A DNA stretch of 64,000 nucleotides from Planctomycetota bacterium. Lineage in GTDB: Bacteria; Planctomycetota; UBA1135; GCA-002686595. Positions 55,401 to 63,205 of this stretch are shown here, in pieces. The translations under genes were made by a program, and so were the position numbers. Within the stretch, counting starts at the first letter, position 1. Each line of letters begins with the position of its first letter. Location: NCBI GenBank assembly GCA_014237855.1, contig JABACD010000002.1, positions 1-64,000 on the forward strand. Reading direction: 5' to 3'. The notes under the pieces were generated by a model. The model saw only the letters and a list, made by a program, of their open reading frames with translations. It did no database searches and had not been told where the DNA came from.

Positions 55401-55515
55401 AACTGGTCGGAGCTACGACCTCATCAACCGTTGCGTGAGTCTGTCCCGTTGCAGCTGTGGAGACAGCGCAGAGTAGAGTGGGCAGCAGGTCCCATTTCTT
55501 GGGTGATATAGACAT
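52498..55515 (-). CDS. large secreted beta-rich protein with the shared C-terminal module
   Basis: 1005 residues with a signal peptide (LLPTLLCAVSTAATGQ). Residues about 40-420 are repeats of about 60 residues that look like propeller blades: VALDADGTAWIAWVSHAQ, TMTADGAFIAAWARTSADG, DERKFVVAWLESHQQ, each followed by ARRFDAD or GRHFDAEG. Residues about 480-870 resemble a sialidase/propeller-type region (GGSSTGWTPPDPDLAVGPNH, VRWDPHTQRFFAMANERDG, FMGQ-free) without recognisable catalytic residues. The final 130 residues form the shared module: NYCSTSPNSAGPGA, ANDLVLEIL, GLFFFGFSEDA, FGNGLRCVG, ITAGMAGKFQYWYRD, FNLSDGLSVIFAP. Function unknown; a surface or released protein is likely. Confidence 0.88.
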   Translation of the reverse strand: MSISPKKWDLLPTLLCAVSTAATGQTHATVDEVVAPTSCDLRVSQHPDSNKDHVCLDVDEAGRATVVWQSRRQQAGTYGIYARRFGTDGSPLTNEVQVNATTTSHQTAPSVALDADGTAWIAWVSHAQDGSLGTIVARRFDADLGTASAEIIVNENFSGDQRDVCIVSDHKGSAVAIWTTPREEGSGRTLRGRRLAADGTAQGPSFEVESTREGSAHTPSLTMTADGAFIAAWARTSADGTPVAILGRHFDAEGAGGEVFQISPEDRTAGIEPSVAAIDERKFVVAWLESHQQSYRLVHRRFELDDESLAQGAKVELLPRKESGYVSGVSTAARASGEVAFAWNHFGESPSQSDLYLATFDQDGAPLREAFVATERRAGHQHLTQADGSQMLIYGSDGRLVVAWSGDAGLGDHKAAHLSMHAAPGSQLIASTGLTDPPRQFEEPAQPHTPPSFQPVTDLTPIDRNPQHHALTGMVGFDGGSSTGWTPPDPDLAVGPNHLVQMTNGRIAFFQKNGSMDFTDQIEGSSGFWGNQGAAGFVFDPEVRWDPHTQRFFAMANERDGDEPYFLLAVSDDDNPNGSWAKYRINVQAAAGDTDIDSPNMGIDEEAVYLTADFFGPTKFLVYVIEKAPLLSGGPVNANSVVLTGQQSLGVPVTYDTSTRQYMIWSPESGTSNSIEVFAINNPLSNPSLVSTTVTVPNFTQPEDPPQQGTSTRPQTFESRFWSCIYRDGSLWATHHVNSNRVRQRWYQIDMADWPVSGTPTLVQSGEIDPGAGVRTYFGSIAVDAFGNMGMTFARSSSSEFISMGYTWREANDPLGTTRPMVIARDSNSADNSGRWGDYSGIGPDPNELGKFWATHEYRTSGWKTWIQSFFAVESISNYCSTSPNSAGPGASISASGSTSIAANDLVLEILGAPPSVQGLFFFGFSEDAVLFGNGLRCVGAPLQRLPVSPSDVLGTVSFPLDQNSPQVGGSITAGMAGKFQYWYRDQGVGANFNLSDGLSVIFAP

Positions 55516-55648
55516 GGATACCGTTGGTTTGAGGACTGAAATAACTGCTCACTCTCGAGCTGCAGATTGGGTAGTTCAGGCCAGGTCGGCCTGGATGATG
55601 TGCTCACCGCCGGTGCCTGAGGCCAAGGCGTCCAGCGGTCTTGATCCT

Positions 55649-57376
55649 TCAGGGAAGCAGCTGGAGCTCCAGCCCGTTGCTGAGGTTGAAGCCGCTGCCA
55701 CAAGGGCTGCTGGGAATGTCGCGATACCAGACTTGGAAGTAGCGCGTGTCCCCCGCAGACCAGGCGGTGATGGCTCCCAGGCCCGGTCCCCAGGTAGCAG
55801 ACCCGGCGCCATCGGGGATGCGAACGCCGAGCCGCTGGACGGTGCCACCAGCGCAGCGCAGACCATCTCCGAAGAGGTTCCCGAGCCCGGAATTGACTGC
55901 CTCGGTGCCCACGAAGGCCAGCCCGGCCTTGTTCGGCAGGAGGCCACTACTCAGGAGAAGGAGGTCGTCGTTGGGGACACTCGGGCTTCCTCCGCTGGTG
56001 AGCAGGGCGCCTGTACCACTGGAGTTGGCGCAACCCTCTCCACCGCCACTGAGGTTTCCACAGGGGCAGGTCTCGCTGGAGCCATCTCCCAGGCAGTAGG
56101 CGGTGCCGAGGAGGTCAGGGCGCGAGTAGCAGCGAGTCAGCCCGGAGTCGATCCCCGCTCCATCCGCCAGCAGGAATCCGATGGCGATCTCTGGTTGCCC
56201 GTCTCCGTTGACGTCGAGCTGCCCGGCGAGGGAGCTGGTGAATCCCTGGTTGGTTCCGAGTCCGGCGAGCTGTGCCAGTTCGCTGCTGTCAGCCAGGGAG
56301 ATGATGTAGTTCATGCCGGCTGTGCCTGACCCGGGTGCTGATACGACCAGATCTCCGGTCCCGTCTCCGTTCCAGTCGCCCGCATCCGCCAGTGCGCTAC
56401 CTCGAAGCTGACCGATGCTCGAAGGCAGCTGAGTCACCAGAGCCCCGGTGGCGCCGTTGATGAGAATGACGAGGCCGGCGTCGGTTGCAATCAGGTCGCT
56501 GTTCGGGGCACCGATGGCAATCTCGGGGCGTCCGTCACCAGTCAGGTCATCGACCGTGCAGACTGCGCTGGCGAACTGGGCGTCGACCTCTGTACCCAAT
56601 CGGGTGTAGATCTCGCTTCCGGATGCACCGGACCAAACGCGTAGCATTCCCCGACCGCTATTCCCGTAAGGGGTGCTTGCGGCGTAGTCGCCAATTCCGT
56701 CTCCGTTGATATCCCCCAGGCTCACCGCAACGAGTCCGAGCCGGTCACTGGTGGCATCTCCGGTGTGTGATCGAATGATCGAGCCGTCCAATCCTGAGTG
56801 GACGTAGACCGTGCCAGAGTCAGTGCCGTTCGAGTCCTCGTAGGGCGCACACACAACCAGGTCCGGAACGCCGTCACCATTGGCATCCCCGAGTCCGCAA
56901 ACTGCTGACCCGGCCAGGCCGAACTGTTCGATGCCCGGGATCTCGAACCAGGAGGAGCCATCGGCTCCGGAGAACACCTCGGCACGACCATTCTTGGGTA
57001 GGCCGATCGAGGCGAAGGGCGCACCCACGACGAGGTCCATGACTCCATCTCCAGTCAGATCTCCAAGTTGAGCGAGCGCCTGGCCAAAGAGTTCGCCCGT
57101 GCCGGAGCCATCCAGTCGGCGAATCAGGAGTCCGCTCGCCCCGGAGACAACGTGGACGCTGCCGGCGTTGGGGTTGCCGAAGTCGCTGCGAGGCGTACCG
57201 ATCAGCAGGTCGGGTAGCTGGTCGCCATCAAGGTCCTCGATCGTGGACAGGGCGGAGCCACTACGGTAGCCGGCTGCCTCACCTTGAAACTCCCAAGCCT
57301 GTACCTGTGCAGAAGCCGGGCTCGTGAGGATCAGTGCCAGGGCGATGGCCCGGAGTGAGGGCTGACAATTCCGCAT
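55649..57376 (-). CDS. secreted FG-GAP (integrin-type propeller) protein with the shared C-terminal module
   Basis: 575 residues with a signal peptide (AIALALILTSPASAQ). Residues about 30-430 hold seven or so FG-GAP repeats with calcium-binding DxDGDxxPD loops: IEDLDGDQLPDLLIGTPRSD, LGDLTGDGVMDLVVGAPFAS, LGDANGDGVPDLVVCAPYED, LGDINGDGIGDYAAS, DDLTGDGRPEIAIGAPNSD, GDWNGDGTGDLVVSAPGSG, LDVNGDGQPEIAIGF. This is the alpha-integrin propeller, usually an adhesion or scaffold fold. A Cys-rich hinge (CLGDGSSETCPCGN) leads to the shared tail with PNDDLLLLSSGL, GLAFVG, FGDGLRCAGG, YFQVWYRDI and FNLSNGLELQLLP. Divergent from the protease gene; 54 bases between starts include a loose GGGAC...GTCCC repeat at about 57380. 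Confidence 0.92.
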   Translation of the reverse strand: MRNCQPSLRAIALALILTSPASAQVQAWEFQGEAAGYRSGSALSTIEDLDGDQLPDLLIGTPRSDFGNPNAGSVHVVSGASGLLIRRLDGSGTGELFGQALAQLGDLTGDGVMDLVVGAPFASIGLPKNGRAEVFSGADGSSWFEIPGIEQFGLAGSAVCGLGDANGDGVPDLVVCAPYEDSNGTDSGTVYVHSGLDGSIIRSHTGDATSDRLGLVAVSLGDINGDGIGDYAASTPYGNSGRGMLRVWSGASGSEIYTRLGTEVDAQFASAVCTVDDLTGDGRPEIAIGAPNSDLIATDAGLVILINGATGALVTQLPSSIGQLRGSALADAGDWNGDGTGDLVVSAPGSGTAGMNYIISLADSSELAQLAGLGTNQGFTSSLAGQLDVNGDGQPEIAIGFLLADGAGIDSGLTRCYSRPDLLGTAYCLGDGSSETCPCGNLSGGGEGCANSSGTGALLTSGGSPSVPNDDLLLLSSGLLPNKAGLAFVGTEAVNSGLGNLFGDGLRCAGGTVQRLGVRIPDGAGSATWGPGLGAITAWSAGDTRYFQVWYRDIPSSPCGSGFNLSNGLELQLLP

Positions 57377-57430
57377 GTTGCTGGGGACGATACTTCGGTT
57401 GTCCCAATATATGTACTCTGCTTCCGCAGT

Positions 57431-58597
57431 ATGAATTACGAACCTACCCAGATGCCCGCTACCCCCGGCTCACGAGTGGGACCCGTGACCGCGGCGAGTT
57501 TGCTCCTGCTGGTCGTTCTGGCCGTCTATGGGGCCTTCAATCTCGTGGGCCTGCTCTGGAGTCCGCTGCACGACCCTGCCGCGAGACCGGCAATCGTGCA
57601 GGTTCGTGGGGAGCTAGGTCCGGCGGAGCAGTCGACGATTGAGATCTTTCGGCGCTGCTCGCCCTCCGTGGTTCATGTCACCACGAGTACGGTCGGAAGG
57701 GGGTCCTCATTTCGAAACCCGCTGGTGATCCCACGCGGGACCGGATCAGGTTTTACATGGGGTGACGAGGGCCATGTGGTCACCAATTTTCACGTGGTCG
57801 CGGAGGGGACGCGCTGGGAGGTGACCCTCGCCGACATGTCGACCCATGAGGCGCGCCTTGTCGGCTACATGGCGCGTTACGACCTGGCAGTGCTCAAGAT
57901 CGAGACGCCGGCACGCCGCCTCAAGCCCGCTCAGGTTGGCAGCTCGCGCGAATTACTGGTCGGGCAGAGTGTGTTTGCCATCGGCAACCCGTTTGGGCTG
58001 GATCAGACCCTGACCACGGGCGTCATCAGCGGCCTCGGAAGAAGGATCCGGGGCTACTCGGGCGAGATCATCGAGGACGTCATTCAAATCGATGCGGCGA
58101 TCAATCCCGGCAACTCGGGGGGGCCGTTGTTTGACAGTGCTGGACTTCTCATCGGTGTCAACACAGCCATCGACTCTGAGGGTGGAGAGGGAATCGGGTT
58201 TGCGGTGCCCGTTGATACCGTGAATCAGGTGGTGCCGATGATCATTCGCGGTGGAATCGCTGCGACCGAGGCGGTGCCTGGCCGTGCGGGCCTGGGCGTC
58301 ATCATTGCACCAGAGAGCTTCACTCAGCTCCAAGGGGTGGAAGGAGTCATGATCGAGAGGGTGCTACCAGGTAGCGCTGCAGAGCAAGCGGGCCTGCGAT
58401 CCATGTCTGTGCGGAGCGACGGACGCTATGTCGTCGATGTGATCAAGCGAATCGGAGAGCAGGCTACCCGGACGAATCACGATCTCCTGGTGGCGCTCAA
58501 GGGCCGAGCACCGGGCGATCGGATCCCATTGACCTTCGAGCGGGAGGGAATTGAGCGCGTGGTGGAGATCACCCTGGAGTCGATCTCCGAGAGGTAG
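57431..58597 (+). CDS. HtrA/DegP-type membrane-anchored serine protease with PDZ domain
   Basis: 388 residues. One N-terminal membrane helix (about 20-42, TAASLLLLVVLAVYGAFNLVG) anchors an extracytoplasmic trypsin-like domain. The triad is His121 in VVTNFHVVAEG, Asp151 in RYDLAVLKIE, and Ser229 in NPGNSGGPLF; FAIGNPFGLDQTLTTGVISG is the usual HtrA loop. A PDZ domain follows at about 290-385 (GVMIERVLPGSAAEQAGLR; LLVALKGRAPGDRIPLTFER). Role: protein quality control or regulated proteolysis outside the cytoplasm. Closest in layout to DegS/HtrA-like single-PDZ proteases; no anti-sigma factor gene is nearby. Confidence 0.95.
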   Translation: MNYEPTQMPATPGSRVGPVTAASLLLLVVLAVYGAFNLVGLLWSPLHDPAARPAIVQVRGELGPAEQSTIEIFRRCSPSVVHVTTSTVGRGSSFRNPLVIPRGTGSGFTWGDEGHVVTNFHVVAEGTRWEVTLADMSTHEARLVGYMARYDLAVLKIETPARRLKPAQVGSSRELLVGQSVFAIGNPFGLDQTLTTGVISGLGRRIRGYSGEIIEDVIQIDAAINPGNSGGPLFDSAGLLIGVNTAIDSEGGEGIGFAVPVDTVNQVVPMIIRGGIAATEAVPGRAGLGVIIAPESFTQLQGVEGVMIERVLPGSAAEQAGLRSMSVRSDGRYVVDVIKRIGEQATRTNHDLLVALKGRAPGDRIPLTFEREGIERVVEITLESISER

Positions 58598-58743
58598 AGC
58601 CTCCTTCGGGGCTCGTGCTGGGGCCCGGGAGCCGAGCCCTCGCTCCGAACCGAGACAGCGGCCTCCATCGAGGCTGCAGGACAGGCGGGCTTTCTGTCGA
58701 TGGGTGCAGGACGGTTCCGCCTCGAGTCCCGGTCGATCCAGCC

Positions 58744-59835
58744 ATGAAGCGCCCTGTAATTATCACCCTCCTTGCAGCATCCCTGCTCGTTCCGCTTGCC
58801 TGCAGTCCTGGCCACGATGTGATCGAGGTCCACTACAGCGAGGCGAGTCAGCTCCGGTTCACGGGCAGCTACCGAAACACACCCAACGGCATCGAGTTGG
58901 CCAATGGCCAGTGGCAGTTCTGGTATGCGAATGGACAGCGACAGGCCCAGGGCTTCTTTACCGAGGGCGCGATGCCCGGGCCCATTGACCTCGAGGACGG
59001 CTCCACGGACATCCCCCGGGTGGGGCGAACGGGGAACTGGAACTTCTGGAGTGAGGAGGGGGAGCTCACGGCTGAGGGTGCCTACCGCAAGGGGGACCGC
59101 CAGGGGGTCTGGGTTACCTACTGGCCTGGTGGGAACCTGCAGTCAAAGGGCAACTTTCTCAATGGGGACGCGTCGGGAACTCATCGCCGCTGGTCCCAGG
59201 AGGGGGTGCTGGTCTCCGAGGTGAATTACAAGGACGGCCTGAAGCACGGGATCGTGAGGGAATGGAGCGCCACAGGTGAACTGCTTCGTCATGGCGAGTA
59301 CGTGGCCGATCAACGCGTTGGCAAGCATGAGCTCTGGGGGCTTGGAGGCATCAAGCGTGAGCAGGCCCAGTACGTGGATGGATTTCTTCAGGGCATCAGA
59401 TCAACTTGGGATGATGCTGGCTGCCCGGTCTGGGCGGCGAGCTATCGCGGCGGGGAGCAGGACGGACCATTCCGGCTCTACTATCCGTCAGGAAGTATCC
59501 GTCAGCAGGGGAGCTACCTGGCTGGTGAGCAGGAGGGAATCCTCAGTTCCTATGACGAGAACGGTCGCTGTCAGTGGGAGTTCGAGTATCAGCAGGGTGA
59601 ACAGGAAGGGCGCCGGACGCTGTGGTTTGGGAATGGTCGCAAGCGCTCCGAGGGTAAGTACGTCAACAGTGTCCCCACTGGAGAGCATCGGGAGTGGTAC
59701 CCGAGCGGCCAGCTCAAGTCGATTGGTCGATACTCTGCGGGTCGACCTGTCGGAAACTGGCACTCCTGGAAGGCCGACGGCTCGATCGACGAGCAATTGA
59801 GCGGCAACTTCTCGCCGAGTGGCTCTCGCCGCTGA
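58744..59835 (+). CDS. lipoprotein of MORN-type repeats
   Basis: 363 residues from ATG 58744; the frame is open upstream but the lipoprotein signal MKRPVIITLLAASLLVPLAC sits here (lipobox PLAC). The rest is about 12 tandem repeats of the MORN_2 type, of the form G.(w/h)xxWxxxGxLxxxGxYxxGxxxG: NGQWQFWYANGQRQAQGFF, GNWNFWSEEGELTAEGAY, GVWVTYWPGGNLQSKGNF, EGRRTLWFGNGRKRSEGKY, GEHREWYPSGQLKSIGRY. Proteins like this are often mislabelled as YwqK toxin-antitoxin antitoxins; there is no toxin partner. Likely a structural or binding surface lipoprotein. Confidence 0.91.
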   Translation: MKRPVIITLLAASLLVPLACSPGHDVIEVHYSEASQLRFTGSYRNTPNGIELANGQWQFWYANGQRQAQGFFTEGAMPGPIDLEDGSTDIPRVGRTGNWNFWSEEGELTAEGAYRKGDRQGVWVTYWPGGNLQSKGNFLNGDASGTHRRWSQEGVLVSEVNYKDGLKHGIVREWSATGELLRHGEYVADQRVGKHELWGLGGIKREQAQYVDGFLQGIRSTWDDAGCPVWAASYRGGEQDGPFRLYYPSGSIRQQGSYLAGEQEGILSSYDENGRCQWEFEYQQGEQEGRRTLWFGNGRKRSEGKYVNSVPTGEHREWYPSGQLKSIGRYSAGRPVGNWHSWKADGSIDEQLSGNFSPSGSRR

Positions 59836-60203
59836 GGGGTCGGCTGGCCTCGATATCGCCTGAGGTCTGGCCTCGGCAGTGGCGCAACTCTGACCCCCCG
59901 ACAATCTCGGGGGCTTGACCCACGTCGGCCGCGGATGTACGAAGTTGCATTTTGGGTGGGCGCAGCTTTCGGACAGAGCTGACAAAAATGCCCCGGGTTG
60001 GCCGATTTACAGGCACCGCAAAGGAATACTCATTAGAATTTGGCCATCAGCTTTTTGGTCATCGTATCCGTGGCTTGATGACCACGAACCGCAGGCATAG
60101 GCCGGACCTTCATGGATGGGTCCTACCAGCGCACCCAACCTGAGAAATGAGGAGATCAAAAGACAGGGAGCCCGGTCATCGGTCAGGGTCGTGGAGTGCT
60201 GCG
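59836..60203. other. intergenic region with hairpins, no gene seen
   Basis: 368 bases. A 7-base-pair hairpin CCCCCGA/TCGGGGG (59895-59913) after the MORN gene may be a terminator. A perfect 8-base inverted repeat, TGGTCATC (60056-60063) and GATGACCA (60077-60084) with a 13-base loop, lies about 120 bases before the next gene and could be an operator. The 59930-60060 stretch is AT-richer than its surroundings and may hold the promoter. An in-frame ATG at 60147 is an alternative start for the next gene. Confidence 0.45.
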
Positions 60204-62750
60204 ATGCACGCCTCACGATGGCTTGCCGTGATTGGAGTCTTCTTGGTGGCATGCTCACGCACAGAACTCGCAGGCGGAGGTGAAAATGGATCGCCTCCCG
60301 AGCATTCCATGGGCAATGGACTTGGCGCCGAGTCCGTCGCGATCTTGCGCCTGACAGCGCCATCCACGAGCCCCTTCGTCCTGCGAGCGACGATCCCCGT
60401 TCCTCCTGGGTTTCACGATGTGGACTCGGGGACTTCACCGTTCATGGTTCGTGCTCCGCAGGGTGCGGTAAGTCGGGCTCAGGTCGAGGTGGTCAGTCAG
60501 TACTCCGCGACCGAGGACGGGGCGGATGTGCTGCAACTCCTCGCCATCGTCGAGTCCCCTCCCGGTACTCAGTCCGGATCTCAGCTCACCTACGAGGTCC
60601 TGCATGCGCAGAACGCTCCCATGCCCCACTCGAGGTCAGACTCGGTTCGAGAGCTGCTGGCCACGCCAGGCTCGGTTCTCTTGCGAACGAAGGATGTCTT
60701 CGGCCATCGATACGATGCGGACCTTCTCCGGGATATTCGAGTCAGCAACGCTGAGGACTTACGAGTACTCCGCAATGGGGAGGTCGCTCTTCAGGTACGG
60801 ACTCACGAGAACCTTGCGCCCAGGAATGAGGTCGACGGCCCGTTGGGAACCCTTCCTCACATGATGGGAGTTCATTCCTACGTGACCACCTGGCGCGACG
60901 AGGAGTTCATCTCCCTCGACATTCGGGTGCACAACGGACACGATGGTCTCGACCAGGACGATGAGAGCGATGACCCCATGGGCACGCTCTACTTCAATGA
61001 GCTGGAGCTGCTCGTACCAGATGGTTGGAGGGTCTTTCAGGCTTACCAGACCCCCTCGATGGGCGTCAGTTACCACGATGGGAGCAAGGTCGTGCAGCCC
61101 CTGGTTGGGCCGCTGACCGAGGGGGCCCTGCATGTGATCGCGCCCCAGGGTCAGTTCCATCGGCGCCTGGTGCTCGTTCGCAATGGCCAGGAAGCTCGAG
61201 CTCTGGCCATGCTGCGGGAGGAGGGTCTCGCCTTTTGTCAGGCCGGCGTGCGAGAGGACGGCGAACAGTACTTCTCCTGGTGGAATCCGCGGACGGCCCG
61301 TTACTGGGCGCAGAACTTGCCCCTGCCCAATCTCGACTATCTCGAGACACCAGCGGAGTCCCGAGCGGAGATGGATGAGGGTTTCGCCGAGCTCCACACT
61401 GCTCTCTCGCTGGGCTCCCCCGGGCCCTGGCCCGTTGTGTCAGGCAGCCTGGGCTGGGCTCATCCCTATGGCCTGAAGGTTGGGAACATGCATGGCGGGT
61501 CGGAGATCTATTTCTTCGACGGCATCAAGACGGCCTGGGGGGCATCGACGACCGGCTACCGGACCTTCCAGATGACTCACCGTATGTACAGTGAGCGTCA
61601 CCCTACGGCCCTGTACAACCGAAATGGCGACAGCTACAGCCTCGACGATTGGATCTATGCCGGACCAGAGGGAACGATCCTACCCAACTGGATGTTCCTC
61701 GTACCGTGGCTCTCGCTTGGAGACCCCTTCGGATTCACGACTGCGCCAACATTCCAGGTGGATGCCGTTGTGAACCAGGGTCGTCAACCACCCTATGAGG
61801 ATCAGCTACTGGATTACAAGTGGATAGACACTCAGCACCTCATTCGCTACACGCGCTCAGCCAAGGTCCTGGCCTGGCTGGGTAATGACGCAATTGCGAA
61901 GGAGGACCTGCACCTGCAGGCAGAGCTATGTCGAGCGTCTTACTCGATCTACCCGCAGAACGAGCAGGGCTACCTGATAACCACTGGTCTTGGCTTCGAT
62001 CGTCAGTATGTAGAGAGCCACCCGCAGGACGGTTTTGTCATCGATCGTGGCGAAGGCTGGATGCTCGACACCGTGGCCTCCGCCTATGCCCTGGGTGACC
62101 CCGAGTTCCGGCGGTCAGCTCACTCCTGGTTCGTCGATGTGATCGATCTGATCTCAGAGGGCCAGTCCTCGTGCAGCGGGACGATCATGTCCAAGCCCAA
62201 TCAAGCCCACTTCAATGGTCAGTACCGCATCATGCAGTCGATCAGCGAGGCGATCCTTCAGAATGGCCTGTGGGGAGTGCTTACGAGCGTTCTAAATGAA
62301 GAGCATGTTGTCGAGGCCTCCGTTCTGAAGGGCATCTTGGCCAGCTCGACCTACGCAATGATCAACCCACGGGCATGGGACGACTCAGCGAATACGCCTT
62401 ATTTCTACACGGCGCTTGGACCCTACGACCAGTCGCAGGCTCCCTTCTGTGACTTCGTTCCCCCTGATGGCCACGAGGGGACTGACGGATGGCAGACATG
62501 GAATGTCTTCGTCTTCGGAATGAAGGTGACTGATGATCCGCGGTTCCTGCATCGCGCGACGCAAATGGCTGGAGGGACGCTGACACCGGCCATGATCGGA
62601 CAGGACAATCACCCCGGTGAGCTCGAGACCCGTGCCGGAATGATCTCCTTCCTCCAAGTACTCCGCAGCCCGGTCGGTAGTCCCTATGAAACTCAGGCCC
62701 CCAGGGACGATGGTAAGTCTTCCCCCATGCATCAGTCCTCGAAGGACTAA
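60204..62750 (+). CDS. large lipoprotein of unknown function, possible glycan-active toroid
   Basis: 848 residues from ATG 60204, which begins the lipoprotein signal HASRWLAVIGVFLVACSR (lipobox LVAC); ATG 60147 would add 19 residues. The first 300 residues are beta-rich (FVLRATIPVPPGFHDVDSG; SYVTTWRDEEFISLDIRVHNG), like the N-terminal domain of some polysaccharide lyases. The second half is helical with aromatic-rich stretches (LDYKWIDTQHLIRYTRSAKVL, VIDRGEGWMLDTVASAYALGD, WFVDVIDLISEGQ, FNGQYRIMQSISEAI), which suggests an (alpha/alpha) toroid as in glycan lyases and hydrolases. I cannot assign a family or catalytic residues. No CAZyme neighbours. Confidence 0.85.
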   Translation: MHASRWLAVIGVFLVACSRTELAGGGENGSPPEHSMGNGLGAESVAILRLTAPSTSPFVLRATIPVPPGFHDVDSGTSPFMVRAPQGAVSRAQVEVVSQYSATEDGADVLQLLAIVESPPGTQSGSQLTYEVLHAQNAPMPHSRSDSVRELLATPGSVLLRTKDVFGHRYDADLLRDIRVSNAEDLRVLRNGEVALQVRTHENLAPRNEVDGPLGTLPHMMGVHSYVTTWRDEEFISLDIRVHNGHDGLDQDDESDDPMGTLYFNELELLVPDGWRVFQAYQTPSMGVSYHDGSKVVQPLVGPLTEGALHVIAPQGQFHRRLVLVRNGQEARALAMLREEGLAFCQAGVREDGEQYFSWWNPRTARYWAQNLPLPNLDYLETPAESRAEMDEGFAELHTALSLGSPGPWPVVSGSLGWAHPYGLKVGNMHGGSEIYFFDGIKTAWGASTTGYRTFQMTHRMYSERHPTALYNRNGDSYSLDDWIYAGPEGTILPNWMFLVPWLSLGDPFGFTTAPTFQVDAVVNQGRQPPYEDQLLDYKWIDTQHLIRYTRSAKVLAWLGNDAIAKEDLHLQAELCRASYSIYPQNEQGYLITTGLGFDRQYVESHPQDGFVIDRGEGWMLDTVASAYALGDPEFRRSAHSWFVDVIDLISEGQSSCSGTIMSKPNQAHFNGQYRIMQSISEAILQNGLWGVLTSVLNEEHVVEASVLKGILASSTYAMINPRAWDDSANTPYFYTALGPYDQSQAPFCDFVPPDGHEGTDGWQTWNVFVFGMKVTDDPRFLHRATQMAGGTLTPAMIGQDNHPGELETRAGMISFLQVLRSPVGSPYETQAPRDDGKSSPMHQSSKD

Positions 62751-62762
62751 GGGGGCAGAGTC

Positions 62763-63194
62763 TCAGCCGAAGGACTGTCCATGAGTCCACTCGAGCGGGT
62801 TGTTGTCCGGATCGGCGACCTCGAAGATGTAGCCGACCTGCTCGTCTACATAGGTCGGGGGAACCAGCACACGTACCTTATTCTCTCTCGCGACGCGCGC
62901 GCGCTCGTCAACAGCCTCTCTTGAGTCGCAGGCAAAGCCCATGTGTTCGTAGCTGCGAACCTGCCTGGGAACGAGCATGTGAAAGAGCCATAGCAGGAAC
63001 CGAATGCGGGTGGGCTGGATCACGACCAGGGCGAAGCCTGGCTGGCCATGAGGCTCGATGTAGGCGATCTCGCTGCGCATGAAGTCCCGGCCGTGACGGC
63101 GTGCGATGACGCGACCCGGCAAGACCATTTCATAGAAGCGAATGGTCTTCTCGATGTCATGGACCCGAAAGGCAATGTGATCACACGAGGGCAT
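62763..63194 (-). CDS. VOC (glyoxalase-fold) family protein
   Basis: 143 residues with two half-barrels: DHIAFRVHDIEKTIRFYEMVL at the start and GYIFEVADPDNNPLEWTHG at the end. Potential metal ligands are His6 in CDHIAF, the Glu in AYIEPHG, His85 in YEHMGFACD and the Glu in PLEWTHG, as in glyoxalase I-like metalloenzymes. Substrate unknown. It lies 11 bases after the stop of the upstream thioredoxin-like gene and may be co-transcribed with it. Confidence 0.9.
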   Translation of the reverse strand: MPSCDHIAFRVHDIEKTIRFYEMVLPGRVIARRHGRDFMRSEIAYIEPHGQPGFALVVIQPTRIRFLLWLFHMLVPRQVRSYEHMGFACDSREAVDERARVARENKVRVLVPPTYVDEQVGYIFEVADPDNNPLEWTHGQSFG

Positions 63195-63205
63195 CGGTTT
63201 CTGAC

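Noticed and set aside
58744..59835. Possible toxin-antitoxin antitoxin (YwqK label often given to MORN_2 proteins)
   Set aside because: There is no adjacent toxin gene, and the protein is an exported lipoprotein, which does not fit an antitoxin.
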